From the NCBI GenBank assembly GCA_965116965.1, contig OZ220743.1, positions 3,162,001-3,226,000 on the forward strand: a stretch of 64,000 nt of DNA, read 5' to 3'. This DNA is from Aldehydirespirator sp965116965 (GTDB lineage Bacteria; Actinomycetota; Acidimicrobiia; Acidimicrobiales; Aldehydirespiratoraceae). A model generated the notes under the pieces. That model ran no database searches and was not told the DNA's origin. It was given only the letters and a program-made list of their open reading frames with translations. This document shows, piece by piece, positions 8,993-17,360 of this stretch; position 1 is the first letter of the stretch; each line of letters starts with the position of its first letter. The translations under genes were made by a program, and so were the position numbers.

Positions 8993-9697
8993 GTGAGTCT
9001 GGAGATCCTCGGTGTCGAGGGCATCGGCGAGGTGCGCCCCGGCGACGATCTGGCCGAGTTGATCGTGGCCGCGGCCGGACCGGACTTGCTGCTGGACCGC
9101 GATTGCGTAGTGGTCACCCAGAAGGTGGTGTCCAAGGCCGAGGGCCGGCTGGCGGCCGTCGACCCCGACGACCCGCTCAGCCACAAGCCGCTGGTGGAGG
9201 CGGAGTCGGTGCGGGTGCTGCGCCGCCGGGGCGATCTGGTGGTCTCCGAGACGGAGCACGGCTTCGTGTGCGCCAACGCCGGGGTCGATCTCAGCAACGT
9301 CGAGGAGGGGTTCGCCGCCCTGCTGCCGGTCGACTCGGACCGCTCGGCCCGGCGCATCCGCGACCGGATCCGGGCTCTGGCCGGCGTGGAGGTCGCGGTG
9401 GTGATCTCCGACACGTTCGGCCGCCCGTGGCGCCGGGGGGTGACCGACACCGCCATCGGCTGCGCGGGCATCGCCGCGGTGGTGGACCTGCGGGGCAGCA
9501 CCGACGCGCTGGGCCGCGAGCTCAAGGTGACCGAGGTGGCCCTGGTCGACGAGATCGCCGCCGCCGCCGACCTGGTGATGGGCAAGTCCAAAGGCGTCCC
9601 CGTCGCAGTGGTGCGAGGCCTGGACGAGTCCTGGTTCCGCACCGGCTCGGTAGCCGACGAGATAGTCCGCTCCCCCGCCGACGACCTCTTCCGTTAG
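8993..9697 (+). CDS. cofE: Coenzyme F420-0:L-glutamate ligase CofE
   Basis: 234 residues beginning with GTG at 8993, preceded by a GGAGG ribosome site. Family motifs are present: VVTQKVVSKAEGR, ETEHGFVCANAGVD, and ISDTFGRPWRRGVTDTAIG. CofE adds gamma-linked glutamates to F420-0. In mycobacteria the equivalent FbiB carries a C-terminal flavin reductase-type domain of about 200 residues; that domain is absent here, so this is the stand-alone ligase. If the organism makes dehydro-F420-0, its reductase must be encoded elsewhere. Confidence 0.93.
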   Translation: MSLEILGVEGIGEVRPGDDLAELIVAAAGPDLLLDRDCVVVTQKVVSKAEGRLAAVDPDDPLSHKPLVEAESVRVLRRRGDLVVSETEHGFVCANAGVDLSNVEEGFAALLPVDSDRSARRIRDRIRALAGVEVAVVISDTFGRPWRRGVTDTAIGCAGIAAVVDLRGSTDALGRELKVTEVALVDEIAAAADLVMGKSKGVPVAVVRGLDESWFRTGSVADEIVRSPADDLFR

Positions 9698-9740
9698 CCA
9701 ACCATGTTCTGACTGTTGGCCTATCGGAGACTCTCTCCAC

Positions 9741-9799
9741 CGCCCCCGAAGGAGTCCCTCTGGCACGGCCAGTACATCGAATGGCTGTAGTCGGGGGCG
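9741..9799. terminator. Hairpin between convergent genes (possible bidirectional terminator)
   Basis: CGCCCCCGA at 9741-9749 pairs perfectly with TCGGGGGCG at 9791-9799, and an inner GGCCA/TGGCT pairing shortens the loop. It lies between cofE (+) and the convergent vapC (-), where a shared terminator is expected. There is no clear U-tract. Confidence 0.5.
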
Positions 9800-9829
9800 T
9801 GCGACCCGTAGGCGCCATGGGCGGGATGG

Positions 9830-10240
9830 TCAGGGCCGGACTTCGATGAATCCGGCGACGGCGAAGTCGTCGTCGAACGCCAGGGCCTCGCGTAGCCGGC
9901 GGGCCCGCATCACCTCGAAGCTGGTGGCGTCCACGAAGGAATAGGGCCGCTCGTCGTGGCGGCGCAGCCATCGCCACGCCCTCGACTCCTCGTCACCAGT
10001 GACAGCATGCACCGAGAGCTTGCCCGCGGACACCAGCACATCGACGCGGTCGAGGAAGCCGATCGCGGCAATGTGGTTGGCCCGACGCCGAAGAAGCGTC
10101 CACGTCTCGCCCACAACGAGGTTGGTCGTGAGCACGCGCTCACCCCCGCGAATGAGCTTGCGCATCTCCGTGGCGTCGCGGTGACGGCCGTCGGAGGGCA
10201 GGACCAGGGCGGCCCACCAACTCGTGTCGGCGAACTTCAC
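9830..10240 (-). CDS. vapC: PIN-domain toxin (VapC-type ribonuclease)
   Basis: 136 residues with the PIN-domain acidic pattern: MKFADTSWW (first Asp), NLVVGETWTLL (Glu), PYSFVDATSFEVM (Asp) and LAFDDDF (Asp). These four sites bind Mg or Mn in VapC endoribonucleases, which usually cut tRNA or rRNA. Its ATG overlaps the stop of the upstream antitoxin by four bases, typical of TA operons. Length is normal for VapC. The RNA target is unknown. Confidence 0.88.
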   Translation of the reverse strand: MKFADTSWWAALVLPSDGRHRDATEMRKLIRGGERVLTTNLVVGETWTLLRRRANHIAAIGFLDRVDVLVSAGKLSVHAVTGDEESRAWRWLRRHDERPYSFVDATSFEVMRARRLREALAFDDDFAVAGFIEVRP

Positions 10241-10467
10241 GATCCGTAGACGACATCGTCGATCTCACCGGGCGCGACGCTCACGTCGGCAGGACCGAAA
10301 CCGGTCATGAGCGTCCAGGGGTCATCAACCTCGCCGGAACTCTCCCCGGGCAGCACCGCGGCGAGCCCGCGACGGATCAGCTCGGACTTGGATATTCCGA
10401 GCCGCTGCGCTTCCGCAGCCGCCTGGGCGTCGAGTTCCTCCGGCATGGTGATGGTCACCGCCTTCAT
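10237..10467 (-). CDS. vapB: Ribbon-helix-helix antitoxin (VapB-type)
   Basis: 76 residues starting MKAVTITMPEEL, an N-terminal beta-strand plus two helices (AQAAAEAQRLGISKSELIRRGL) typical of ribbon-helix-helix DNA-binding antitoxins; the acidic tail probably occupies VapC. I chose the ATG at 10467 because family members begin there; an in-frame ATG at 10482 would add five residues and has a GAGGG 13 bases upstream. The palindrome CTCTACAGAG at 10498-10507 is a plausible operator. The gene overlaps vapC by four bases. Confidence 0.85.
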   Translation of the reverse strand: MKAVTITMPEELDAQAAAEAQRLGISKSELIRRGLAAVLPGESSGEVDDPWTLMTGFGPADVSVAPGEIDDVVYGS

Positions 10468-10499
10468 GAGCGCATCATACATAGTTGCTGTTACACCCT

Positions 10500-12008
10500 C
10501 TACAGAGTCAGTTGGCAGTTGGGGAGAGTCAGTTGGCCGTTGGGGCTGCGGGCTGTGTCCGGTGCGCCAGCCCGCCGAGCGCGGGATCTCGCCGGCGCCG
10601 CCCGGGCGGCAGCCGGACCAGGATTCGCCGACAGATCCGCGTGCTGCGCCGGCCGCGCTTCACTCTGCCGGGACCCGTTCGCCTGCGTGTGACCGGGAGC
10701 GCAGGCTGCCTCCGGTCTGCGCAGTGCAAGCATGTCCGGAGAATGAGCCGCGGCGGGCTCAAGCAGTTGGAACTGGTCGGGCGCGTTGGATGTTCCTGAG
10801 CAAGGAATCGACCGTTCCGGCGCATGGGCGGGGCCGTAGGTCACGGCCTCGGGTGGATGCAGCGTGCGGTTGCCGGGCGGGCCGTGGACCTGCCAGCCGA
10901 GGTGGTGGATCTTGTTGTGGCAGCGCCAGCAGGCCAGCACCATGTTGTCCAGGCTGGTGGCCCCGCCCTGAGACACCGGCCTGACGTGGTGGGCGTCGCA
11001 GATGTCGGGATGGGCGCCGCAGGCGAAGCAGCCGCCGTCGCGGGCGATAAGCAGCTGGCGTTGGGCTTTGGTAGCGCGCCGCACCGCGTGGGCTCGCCAT
11101 ATCGGTCGGCCTCTGCGGTCATAGATCACACCGGTGAACCTGGCGTTGCAGGCAAGCTCCTCAAGCACCGACTGTGGCAGCCTCACATCGTCGGGTAGCT
11201 CGGCGATGAGCTTGCCGGTGACCTCATCGACGTGCGCGACCACACAGATGTCGGCGAAGGGCTTGGTGACCTGGCTGCCGTCACTGCTGGAGGTGAAGTG
11301 CTCCAAAGCGTCGGCCATGCACTGGTCGAAGCTGCGCCGGGATCCGGAATCGGCCGTGCCGTTGCAGGCCTGCTTGTCCGCATCGTGGAAGCTGCCGGCG
11401 ACGGCCCGCAGCCGGTTCTCGATGCGACGCCCGGTAACAGCGTCGAACTCGCCGCGGAGATGAACCATCCCGTCGTCGCCGTCCCACATACGCACGCAGC
11501 GCCGGGCCCGCTGGCGGGCATGCTCGCTCTCGCCGCCGTCGCCCTGGCGCTCCACCGTCCAGCGGCGCGCCTCCTTAGTGAACTGCTCCGGACGCATCGA
11601 CTCGGCCTTGGCCAGCAGATCCCTGTCCGCGTCGACATCGGCGGCGCTGGTCTTCGCCGCAGCCTCCGTAAGCCGCTTTGCGTTCACCACCGACACCCGC
11701 CCCGACTCGACCGCGTCTCGCAGGTTCGGCGTGGCCTGCAGCGCCTCTGCGGTCTTGACCTGGCTGCGGGCGTCCTGCCGAGACAGCCCCGCGCCTGAAG
11801 CCAGCACCTCGGCACCGCCGTCGCCGTGACGCTCACGGCCGGCGATGCTCGCCGCGGCCGCGGTCTGGGCGACCGTCATGACCGCGATAGCAGCCTTGAA
11901 CACCTCCAGCATCTGCCGCATCTCCTCGCACGAGGCGTCGCCGGCATTGACAAGCGCCAGCACCTCTTTGGCGTTGGCCTCGATCCGTCGAGCAGCTTCG
12001 ATCAACAT
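10500..12008 (-). CDS. DUF222 / HNH endonuclease protein (13E12 repeat family), copy 1
   Basis: 502 residues. The N-terminal ~300 are an alpha-helical DUF222 domain (SIAGRERHGDGGAEVLA, MRPEQFTKEARRW, RARRCVRMW). A C-terminal HNH motif follows: CFACGAHPDICDAHHVRPVS and LDNMVLACWRCHNKIHH, with two CxxC zinc pairs and the HH catalytic pair intact. Such genes are multicopy in Actinomycetota and thought mobile, but their biology is poorly known. I chose the ATG at 12008 because paralog 2 (62845) starts at the same residue and the promoter lies directly upstream. The last ~100 residues are low complexity. Confidence 0.9.
   Translation of the reverse strand: MLIEAARRIEANAKEVLALVNAGDASCEEMRQMLEVFKAAIAVMTVAQTAAAASIAGRERHGDGGAEVLASGAGLSRQDARSQVKTAEALQATPNLRDAVESGRVSVVNAKRLTEAAAKTSAADVDADRDLLAKAESMRPEQFTKEARRWTVERQGDGGESEHARQRARRCVRMWDGDDGMVHLRGEFDAVTGRRIENRLRAVAGSFHDADKQACNGTADSGSRRSFDQCMADALEHFTSSSDGSQVTKPFADICVVAHVDEVTGKLIAELPDDVRLPQSVLEELACNARFTGVIYDRRGRPIWRAHAVRRATKAQRQLLIARDGGCFACGAHPDICDAHHVRPVSQGGATSLDNMVLACWRCHNKIHHLGWQVHGPPGNRTLHPPEAVTYGPAHAPERSIPCSGTSNAPDQFQLLEPAAAHSPDMLALRRPEAACAPGHTQANGSRQSEARPAQHADLSANPGPAAARAAPARSRARRAGAPDTARSPNGQLTLPNCQLTL
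10505..10546. repeat. 21-bp tandem direct repeat at the 3' end of the DUF222-HNH gene
   Basis: Two 21-base units starting GAGTCAGTTGGC follow each other and differ at two positions. In the protein they encode PNGQLTL and PNCQLTL, the extreme C-terminus, so the repeat extends the reading frame. Confidence 0.8.
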
Positions 12009-12044
12009 GACAGAAGTATCCCATAGGGGTATGACATCTGTCAA
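12009..12044 (-). promoter_or_regulatory. Leaderless promoter of DUF222-HNH copy 1
   Basis: Minus strand: TTGACA (12044-12039), an 18-base spacer, GATACT (12020-12015), then six bases to the ATG at 12008. This spacing puts transcription start at or next to the start codon, so the mRNA is probably leaderless. A ~25-base core, GTAAATGCTTGACAGATG plus TCATACC, is shared with the promoter of copy 2 at 62802-62825. Confidence 0.75.
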
Positions 12045-12197
12045 GCATTTACGAGTTATTGTCAGTCTTTTCATTGCTATTGCAGGACGATCGCCCTCCG
12101 CATCGCCTGCCCCGCACGCGGTCGGGACCATCGACAGCGCGCTGCTGCCAGGGCGAGCGGCTTGAACCTTCTGACGGGTGCCGCTACCTTGCCGCTC

Positions 12198-12303
12198 GCC
12201 GTACAACACGGGATTCAGCCGAAATCCCATCACCGATTCTGGCCACGAAATGGTCAGCGACGTCGCATGGCTCCCTTCGGGCCGGAATCGGGTGTTGTAC
12301 GGC
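12198..12303. repeat. 106-bp element bounded by 19-bp inverted repeats
   Basis: GCCGTACAACACGGGATTC at 12198-12216 and its inverted partner at 12285-12303 match at 17 of 19 positions. An inner pair (ACCGATTCTGGCC near 12232, GGCCGGAATCGG near 12280) nests inside. It could be a small non-autonomous mobile element or a cruciform. It occupies most of the gene-free stretch 12045-12394, between the DUF222 promoter and a decayed helicase gene. Confidence 0.6.
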
Positions 12304-12394
12304 AAACGACATCACTGACCACCCGGAGGGAGCCACCCATGCCCGGAACGGCCGCAGGCCATGCCGGCGGCACAGCTTGGCACTCCGCTGACCG

Positions 12395-13143
12395 GTGCTC
12401 CTGGCGATGTCGGGCCGGCCGGGCTGCCCGATGACCTCGGAGGCGACAACACGCGAGTCGGCTGGCGACCTCACGCTGGTCACCAAGAGCAGAAGCCTGG
12501 CGCTGCCAGGGCGTCCCCTGGACCACATCAGCCAGCCAGTCCTGAACCGGCCCCATGATGAGCCTTCACGGCACTGGCAGCTCGCAGAGGACAACACCTC
12601 CACGGGCGTGATCATCGAGGGCTGGGACACCCGCACCGTCACCCACATCCTCGGCTACCGGGCCTTCTCCACGCAGCTTCTGTGCGAGCAGGTCACCGGA
12701 CGGGCCCTGCGGCGCTCCAACTACGACAACTACGACGAGGACGGCAGGCTCGTCGCTGAATACGCCGAGGTCATAGGCGTGCCGTTCGAGTTCATGCCGG
12801 TCAAGCGCCCCGAGGACGACCCGGCGCCCCGAAACCCCGCTACGAGGTTCACAGCATCGGTGGACGGCGCGACCATCGCATTGAGTTCCCCAACGTGGAG
12901 CACTACCTCACCGAGCCCGGAGCCGACGGGTTCCGGCTGAACCCAAAGCGGGTCATCAAATGGAAGCCGAAGGGGGTCAAGGAACTCGGCAAGAACGCCG
13001 ACGACGCAGAACAAGAAGCCCTCACCGCAATGCACTCAGCCCCCTTCGACCCACCCGAACGAAGCCGAATCGCCGTCAAGATAATCACCACCACCGGCAT
13101 GGAGATGACGACCGCAAGACCAACCGAGGAACCCCCCAAATGA
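12395..13143 (+). pseudogene. Remnant of a restriction-type helicase/endonuclease subunit (Type III Res-like)
   Basis: The frame 12395-12940 joins an N-terminus-like stretch (PVLNRPHDEPSRHWQL) directly to a late helicase segment (IIEGWDTRTVTHILGYRAF, then QLLCEQVTGRALRR). The DEAD-type ATPase half of ~500 residues is missing between them. Near 12838 the homology moves to another frame (RYEVHSIGGRRDHRIEFP, then NVEHYLTEP), ending at 13143. These are pieces of Type III-like Res helicase subunits. With a large internal deletion and a frameshift, the gene is dead. Boundaries are approximate. Confidence 0.65.
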
Positions 13144-13229
13144 CACCGGGCACAGCCATGGAACCCGCCGTGCCTTCCCAACACTCCTGCGCTCAGCAGG
13201 CATCAACAACCATTGCCTGTTGGAGTACG

Positions 13230-13592
13230 TCTTCGGGGGGCGAAGCGATCGACCTGCTCGCCCACGTCGACGAGGCTCACAGAAGGAACACCTTCGTGTA
13301 TGTGGACCCGCCCTACTTGACGCGTTCCTCGGGGCTGTACTTGGACGAGATGTCATTCGACGGCCACAAGCAGATCGCACAGTTGCTGCGAGAGGAGTTC
13401 CCGTACTGGATGGCGAGCTACGACATCGATGATCGCGTGAAGTCGGAGCTGTACCCCGAGAGTCCCGCCTTGACCTTCGCGCTGCGCCATTGCGCATCAC
13501 ACAACCATGTCGGTACCGAGCAGATCGCGTTCTCTGATGCCTGTGTGCTGGACGACGAGATCCGGTACCCCAAGGCCGCTCGTTGGGTCTGA
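13230..13592 (+). pseudogene. C-terminal fragment of a D12-class DNA adenine methyltransferase
   Basis: The frame contains FVYVDPPYLTRSSGLYLDEM, with the DPPY catalytic motif of N6-adenine methyltransferases, followed by HKQIAQLLREEFPYWMASYD and EQIAFSD, matching the D12 (Dam-like) C-terminal half. The N-terminal SAM-binding FxGxG part is absent; upstream sequence in this frame is unrelated. It is probably the degraded partner of the helicase remnant just upstream. The following 200 bases to 13797 hold nothing recognisable. Confidence 0.6.
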
Positions 13593-13797
13593 ACGACGAG
13601 CAACCGCTGGCCGGATCCTGATCTTGTGCCGGTGCCGATGATACGCCACGGCAGACCGGGGCTGCGGTTGCGTAGCCGGCCACCGCACCGCCACGTCGAG
13701 CACTCACAGCGCTGGGCACAGGATCTCTGCAGCGTTGCCGCTCTCAGCCTCAGGAGGCCACTTCCGTGAATTGCCGGCTTGGGGGCTATGTAACCGA

Positions 13798-15510
13798 TCA
13801 GTTGCCTCGTCTGTGGTGAGCGCGCCCTGTTGCCTCACGTGCGATGGCGCCCCAAACGATCGCATGATCGGGATCGGTGACCGCCGCGTCATCGAAGCTG
13901 TCCAGCCGGTCCTCGGGGATCGTTCGACCGGCTGTGATCTCGGCGAGGAGCCGGTGGATGCTGACAAGATCGGCCAGTTCGTGTTGTCCCTCGCCGCGTA
14001 GACGGCGCGCGCAGTCGTCGTACATCGCAATGCCTCTGTCGAGGTTGCCGCGGACCATTTCAATGAGTCCCGCCGTCGCCAGAGCCGGTACGTACTCTGC
14101 CGGGTCGGGGAGCACGCGTGCAGCCTTGTCGGGGTCGGAGTTCATGGCGAGAGAGAAGGCAACGTTGTTGCGTAGTACGTCGTTCTGGATACCGCGCCTG
14201 AGCCCCGCCCGTCCCACCTGAGCCGCCTGCCGGTAGTCACCGGAGTGCAGTGCCAGCATGTAGGTGGCGGTGATGTGTGCCTCAACCGAGAACGGTTCTT
14301 GGCGCACCCACTCCATGGCCGCCTCGACGCATCGGTCGAACTCCAGGCGCAGGAAGGCCACCCTGCTCTCAACGCACAACAGCGCTGTCGGATCGTGGTG
14401 CTTGCGCAACTCGGTGTAGGCCGCCTCCAGCAGCGGCAGATCTGCGGTCGTCTGTGCCGTGGACGCGAGCACACGGGTGATCGCCTCGCTGCGGTAGTCG
14501 CATCGCCGCAGCGCTTCAGCCGCGGCGGTCAGCACCTCAGGCCGGGGTATCGGCGGTGTGTCCAGCAACAAGATGTCGAGGCTGAGTTCCTCCCTTCGGG
14601 TCGCCGAAGCGTCGCGGGCCGCCCGCGACGCCCTCACCCTTCTGAGCCGACGCAGCGCCCCGGCAGTGTCACCGCTGGCGCGCATCGCCGCCGCAGCGGC
14701 ACGCTCAAGACCGATGTCGTTGGGGTGGTAGCCGATCAGACGATCGATGACCGCGACGGCGTCGGAAGCCCTGTCTTGGGAGATCAGCAAGGTCGCCACG
14801 TTCAGTCCGGCTGAACGGTCGGTCGGGTCCAGCGCTGCCGCGGCTGTCATAGCGCGGGCGGCCTTGCCGATGGAGCCCACGGCTGCATATGCGTATCCGA
14901 GAGCACCCAAAGCGTCGGGAGAGTCGGGTACTTCGCTCAGGGCCTCCCGCAGCACCCGTATGGCGTCGTGGTACCGGCCCACCTGCACCAACAGGGCACC
15001 CTTGAGAGCCAACGCTGCCTGAGCATCGCTCTGGGATAGAAGCTCCAGCGCCTCGTGCGGATTGCCGTGATGTGCGGCGATGCGCGCTGCCAGCACCGCG
15101 GCTGCGCTTCTGGAGCCAACGTCGGGGGTGCCTCCTGCAAGCAGTTCGTCCACCGCCTCCTGCGCGTAGGCAATCTCGCCAAGCGCTACGAAGATCTGCG
15201 CCACGACCATCAGCGCTGGCGCGTCGACGGTTTCGTGACCCAGGGCTCGCCGGGCAGCCTCGAGGGCGCTGAGCCGATGCCCGAAGCTGAACTCGCTGCT
15301 CGCCAGCCTCGCTTGCGCAGTTGGCGAATCGGGATGGGCACGAGCGAGAGCCCTCGCCTGCAGCAGATCCCCGTCTACATGCTCGACGGCGCCCTCGGCT
15401 GGCGGGGCCGGGTCCAATACCGGCTGGTCCTGGCTCGCTGGCACGCCGACACGGCCAGCGCGCAGCCCGAAGGCTTCGACGGGTCGTTCGGTCGGGAGGA
15501 TCACCGTCAT
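13798..15510 (-). CDS. Tetratricopeptide-repeat protein in an XRE-kinase operon
   Basis: 570 residues starting MTVILPTERP, with AAGGAGG just upstream. After a ~70-residue N-terminal region the protein is helical with degenerate TPR units (for example YHDAIRVLREALSEVPDSPDALGALGYAYA, quoted in part, and AARAMTAAAALDPTDRSAG) through about residue 540. No enzymatic domain, signal peptide or membrane helix is visible. Its ATG overlaps the kinase stop by four bases (ATGA), so it is translated together with the kinase and may be its substrate or adaptor. Function is unknown. Confidence 0.75.
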   Translation of the reverse strand: MTVILPTERPVEAFGLRAGRVGVPASQDQPVLDPAPPAEGAVEHVDGDLLQARALARAHPDSPTAQARLASSEFSFGHRLSALEAARRALGHETVDAPALMVVAQIFVALGEIAYAQEAVDELLAGGTPDVGSRSAAAVLAARIAAHHGNPHEALELLSQSDAQAALALKGALLVQVGRYHDAIRVLREALSEVPDSPDALGALGYAYAAVGSIGKAARAMTAAAALDPTDRSAGLNVATLLISQDRASDAVAVIDRLIGYHPNDIGLERAAAAAMRASGDTAGALRRLRRVRASRAARDASATRREELSLDILLLDTPPIPRPEVLTAAAEALRRCDYRSEAITRVLASTAQTTADLPLLEAAYTELRKHHDPTALLCVESRVAFLRLEFDRCVEAAMEWVRQEPFSVEAHITATYMLALHSGDYRQAAQVGRAGLRRGIQNDVLRNNVAFSLAMNSDPDKAARVLPDPAEYVPALATAGLIEMVRGNLDRGIAMYDDCARRLRGEGQHELADLVSIHRLLAEITAGRTIPEDRLDSFDDAAVTDPDHAIVWGAIAREATGRAHHRRGN

Positions 15511-16578
15511 ACGCGTCGCCTCCTTATGGCCGCTGCTTTCACTGCACGGTTGTGTTCGAGGTTCTTGATGATGATGTCCACACGCCTGATCGCCCACTCC
15601 AGTCCCCAGGCTGGGGTGTTGCGCTCGGCGCGGAAACGGCGCTCACGGCGGACCGGTAAGGGATGGCACATCTGGCGCACAAGATCCACAACGAGGCGCC
15701 GAATCTCCGGCGGAGCCTCATGGGCCAACAACCTCAACGCAGCCTCGTGAATCTCAACCATGTGGCGTGCCGCGGCGCGGAAGTGAGCCTCCCGGTCTTG
15801 CTGGCTCATGTTGCCCTCGACTCTGATGTAGGACCCCCAGTAGGGCACTGTCATCGACGTGATCGACTGCCCGGTCGCGATCTCATACAGCACCGACCCG
15901 AGCAAGTACACGTCGGCCCGCCTGAGCGCCGCATCATCGGTGTCGCCCAAGTGCCACAGATGCTCCGGCGGGGCGTGACTGCGGTCACCCCGGCCCGCCG
16001 CGTAGACATCTACAGGGAATCGAGGCGGACGGGAGATGTCGCGGCTGTGGCCCAGATCGGAGATCTTGGCGGCCGGTCTTCGCGTTTCCGTGTCGAACAG
16101 CAGAACATTGGACGCCTTCAGGTCTCGGTGCACGATCCCCTTGACGTGCATCTGATGGACCACGGCGACGACATCGCGAAACAGCCGCAGCTTGTCGGCC
16201 CAATCGACCTCATGGCGCAGCGGTAACAGTTCGCTGAGCGCCGCGTCAGCCAACTCCATCACATGGAAGCTGACCGGCATCGGCAACGGCGCTCCCTTCA
16301 ACTCTGACAGTGATGATGGAACTGCCCGAGTCGAGGAGGCTGACCACGTTGCGGCTCCTGCCCAGGGCTTCGAGCAGTTCCCCTTCATGGTCGAACTCGA
16401 CTGCCGATTCCGGATGCACCACAGCGTCCGGCTTCAGCACTTTCACTGCCACCAGCGCCTCGGATCGCTGGTCGGTCGACTTGAACACATGCGAGAAGCC
16501 TCCATCGGCAAGATGGCTGATGAGCCGGTAACGCCCGGCGAGAGTCTCATTGAGGTAGGCGTCAGCAGCGCCGGCCAT
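15507..16578 (-). pseudogene. Hanks-type Ser/Thr protein kinase, interrupted by a frameshift
   Basis: Two overlapping frames make one kinase of ~356 residues if one base is removed. The N-lobe starts at the ATG 16578 (MAGAADAYLNETLAGRYRL), with a glycine loop LADGGFSHVF and VAVKVLK. The C-lobe has HRDLKASNVLL (catalytic Asp and Asn), a DLG in place of DFG, and APPEHL. The break lies near 16300-16335, between LLDSGSS and SELKGAPLPMP. The length 1072 is not a multiple of three. No transmembrane segment or PASTA domain follows, so the kinase would be cytosolic. All key catalytic residues survive, so a sequencing error or recent mutation is likely. Confidence 0.75.
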
Positions 16579-16858
16579 GCCTGGCCCTGATCTCAGCCAG
16601 CAACTCGGGATGCTGCCTGAGAATCTCCACCACATCAGCTGGAACCTGCCCGGCCGACAAAGCAACGGTGTCGCTGTCGAGCCCATAGAGGCTCTCAGCG
16701 CGCTCACACAGACCCGGTGACGGCGACCGCTCCCCCGACTCGACCCGGGACAGATACGAGGGGTCCACGCCTAGTTCCTTCGCCGCGCCTCGCAGCGACT
16801 GGCCGTTGGCCTCACGGGCCTTGCGCAATACATCGGCAACCCGGCTAGCGCTTCCCAT
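16562..16858 (-). CDS. XRE-family helix-turn-helix regulator
   Basis: 98 residues starting MGSASRVADVLRKAREANGQ; residues ~8-65 form an XRE/Cro-type HTH (SLRGAAKELGVDPSYLSRVE, then SGERSPSP). The tail is short and helical. It is first in the operon and overlaps the kinase start by 17 bases. A perfect palindrome covering its -10 box suggests autorepression. An in-frame GTG two codons upstream (16864) is possible, but the ATG at 16858 sits six bases after the -10 box, as in other leaderless genes here. Confidence 0.88.
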   Translation of the reverse strand: MGSASRVADVLRKAREANGQSLRGAAKELGVDPSYLSRVESGERSPSPGLCERAESLYGLDSDTVALSAGQVPADVVEILRQHPELLAEIRARHGRRC

Positions 16859-16893
16859 GTGCACACTCTACAGAGTGTTGACCAATCTGGCAA
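16859..16893 (-). promoter_or_regulatory. Leaderless promoter with palindromic operator of the XRE-kinase-TPR operon
   Basis: Minus strand: TTGCCA (16893-16888), 17-base spacer, TAGAGT (16870-16865), six bases, ATG at 16858. The perfect inverted repeat ACACTCT-AC-AGAGTGT (16863-16878) covers the -10 box and the probable start point, a classic repressor site. Confidence 0.72.
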
Positions 16894-16936
16894 CACTCCC
16901 ATCCAGCGCCGCCACCCCGGCCCAGCGGTAGGCGCA

Positions 16937-17182
16937 TCAGGCCGCAAGAGAGAGTTCGAACTCGATGGCCTCTTCGAAGATGCTGGCATCGAAGCCGGGG
17001 TAGAGGGCTGCGATCTTCTCTACATCGGCGATGTTGCGGTGCAGGGCTGCGGCGACCTGTGTGGTGATGCGGGAACCAACGAGGTGAGGCTCTCCCGACA
17101 CCCTGCCGGGGATGATCCGAAGGTTGGGACCAGGACGGACGAGGTCAGGCCCACGACGCCTGTCGCCTTCGAAGGGACCGAG
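16937..17182 (-). pseudogene. DUF433 antitoxin-like C-terminal fragment
   Basis: About 81 codons ending at 16937 read NLRIIPGRVSGEPHLVGSRI, then YPGFDASIFEEAIEFE, the DUF433 small HTH-like domain found in actinobacterial TA-type antitoxins. The family normally has ~120 further N-terminal residues with a MerR-like region; upstream of about 17182 the frame has no such homology. It abuts an oppositely oriented DUF1778 fragment. Confidence 0.6.
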
Positions 17183-17184
17183 CA

Positions 17185-17343
17185 GGTCCAACGTGCCGAC
17201 GAGGGGTTGCTGACCATCAACGTGTCTTCGCGCTGTCCGACGAGGCTTGGGAGGAACTCCAGGAGCTGCTTGATCGGCCCGTGGCCGCCAAGCCGAGGAT
17301 CGCCGCGCTGTTGGTGGAGCCCTCAGTGCTGGACGACGAGTGA
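17185..17343 (+). pseudogene. DUF1778 (TacA-like) antitoxin C-terminal fragment
   Basis: Plus-strand codons 17212-17343 read DHQRVFALSDEAWEELQELL, then DRPVAAKPRIAALL, the conserved tail of DUF1778 antitoxins of GNAT toxins. Immediately upstream RADE is in another frame, so a frameshift lies near 17200. The ribbon-helix-helix N-terminus is missing and antisense DUF433 sequence stands in its place. No GNAT toxin follows. Confidence 0.5.
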
Positions 17344-17360
17344 AGGTCTGGGACGGCGGT

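Noticed and set aside
7681..9642. 653-codon open frame on the minus strand over cofD and cofE
   Set aside because: It is a shadow of well-supported genes in GC-rich DNA; its translation is Arg/Ser/Pro-rich with no motif.
12184..12648. Minus-strand 154-codon frame across the inverted-repeat element
   Set aside because: It covers the palindrome and the helicase remnant with no homology-like motifs.
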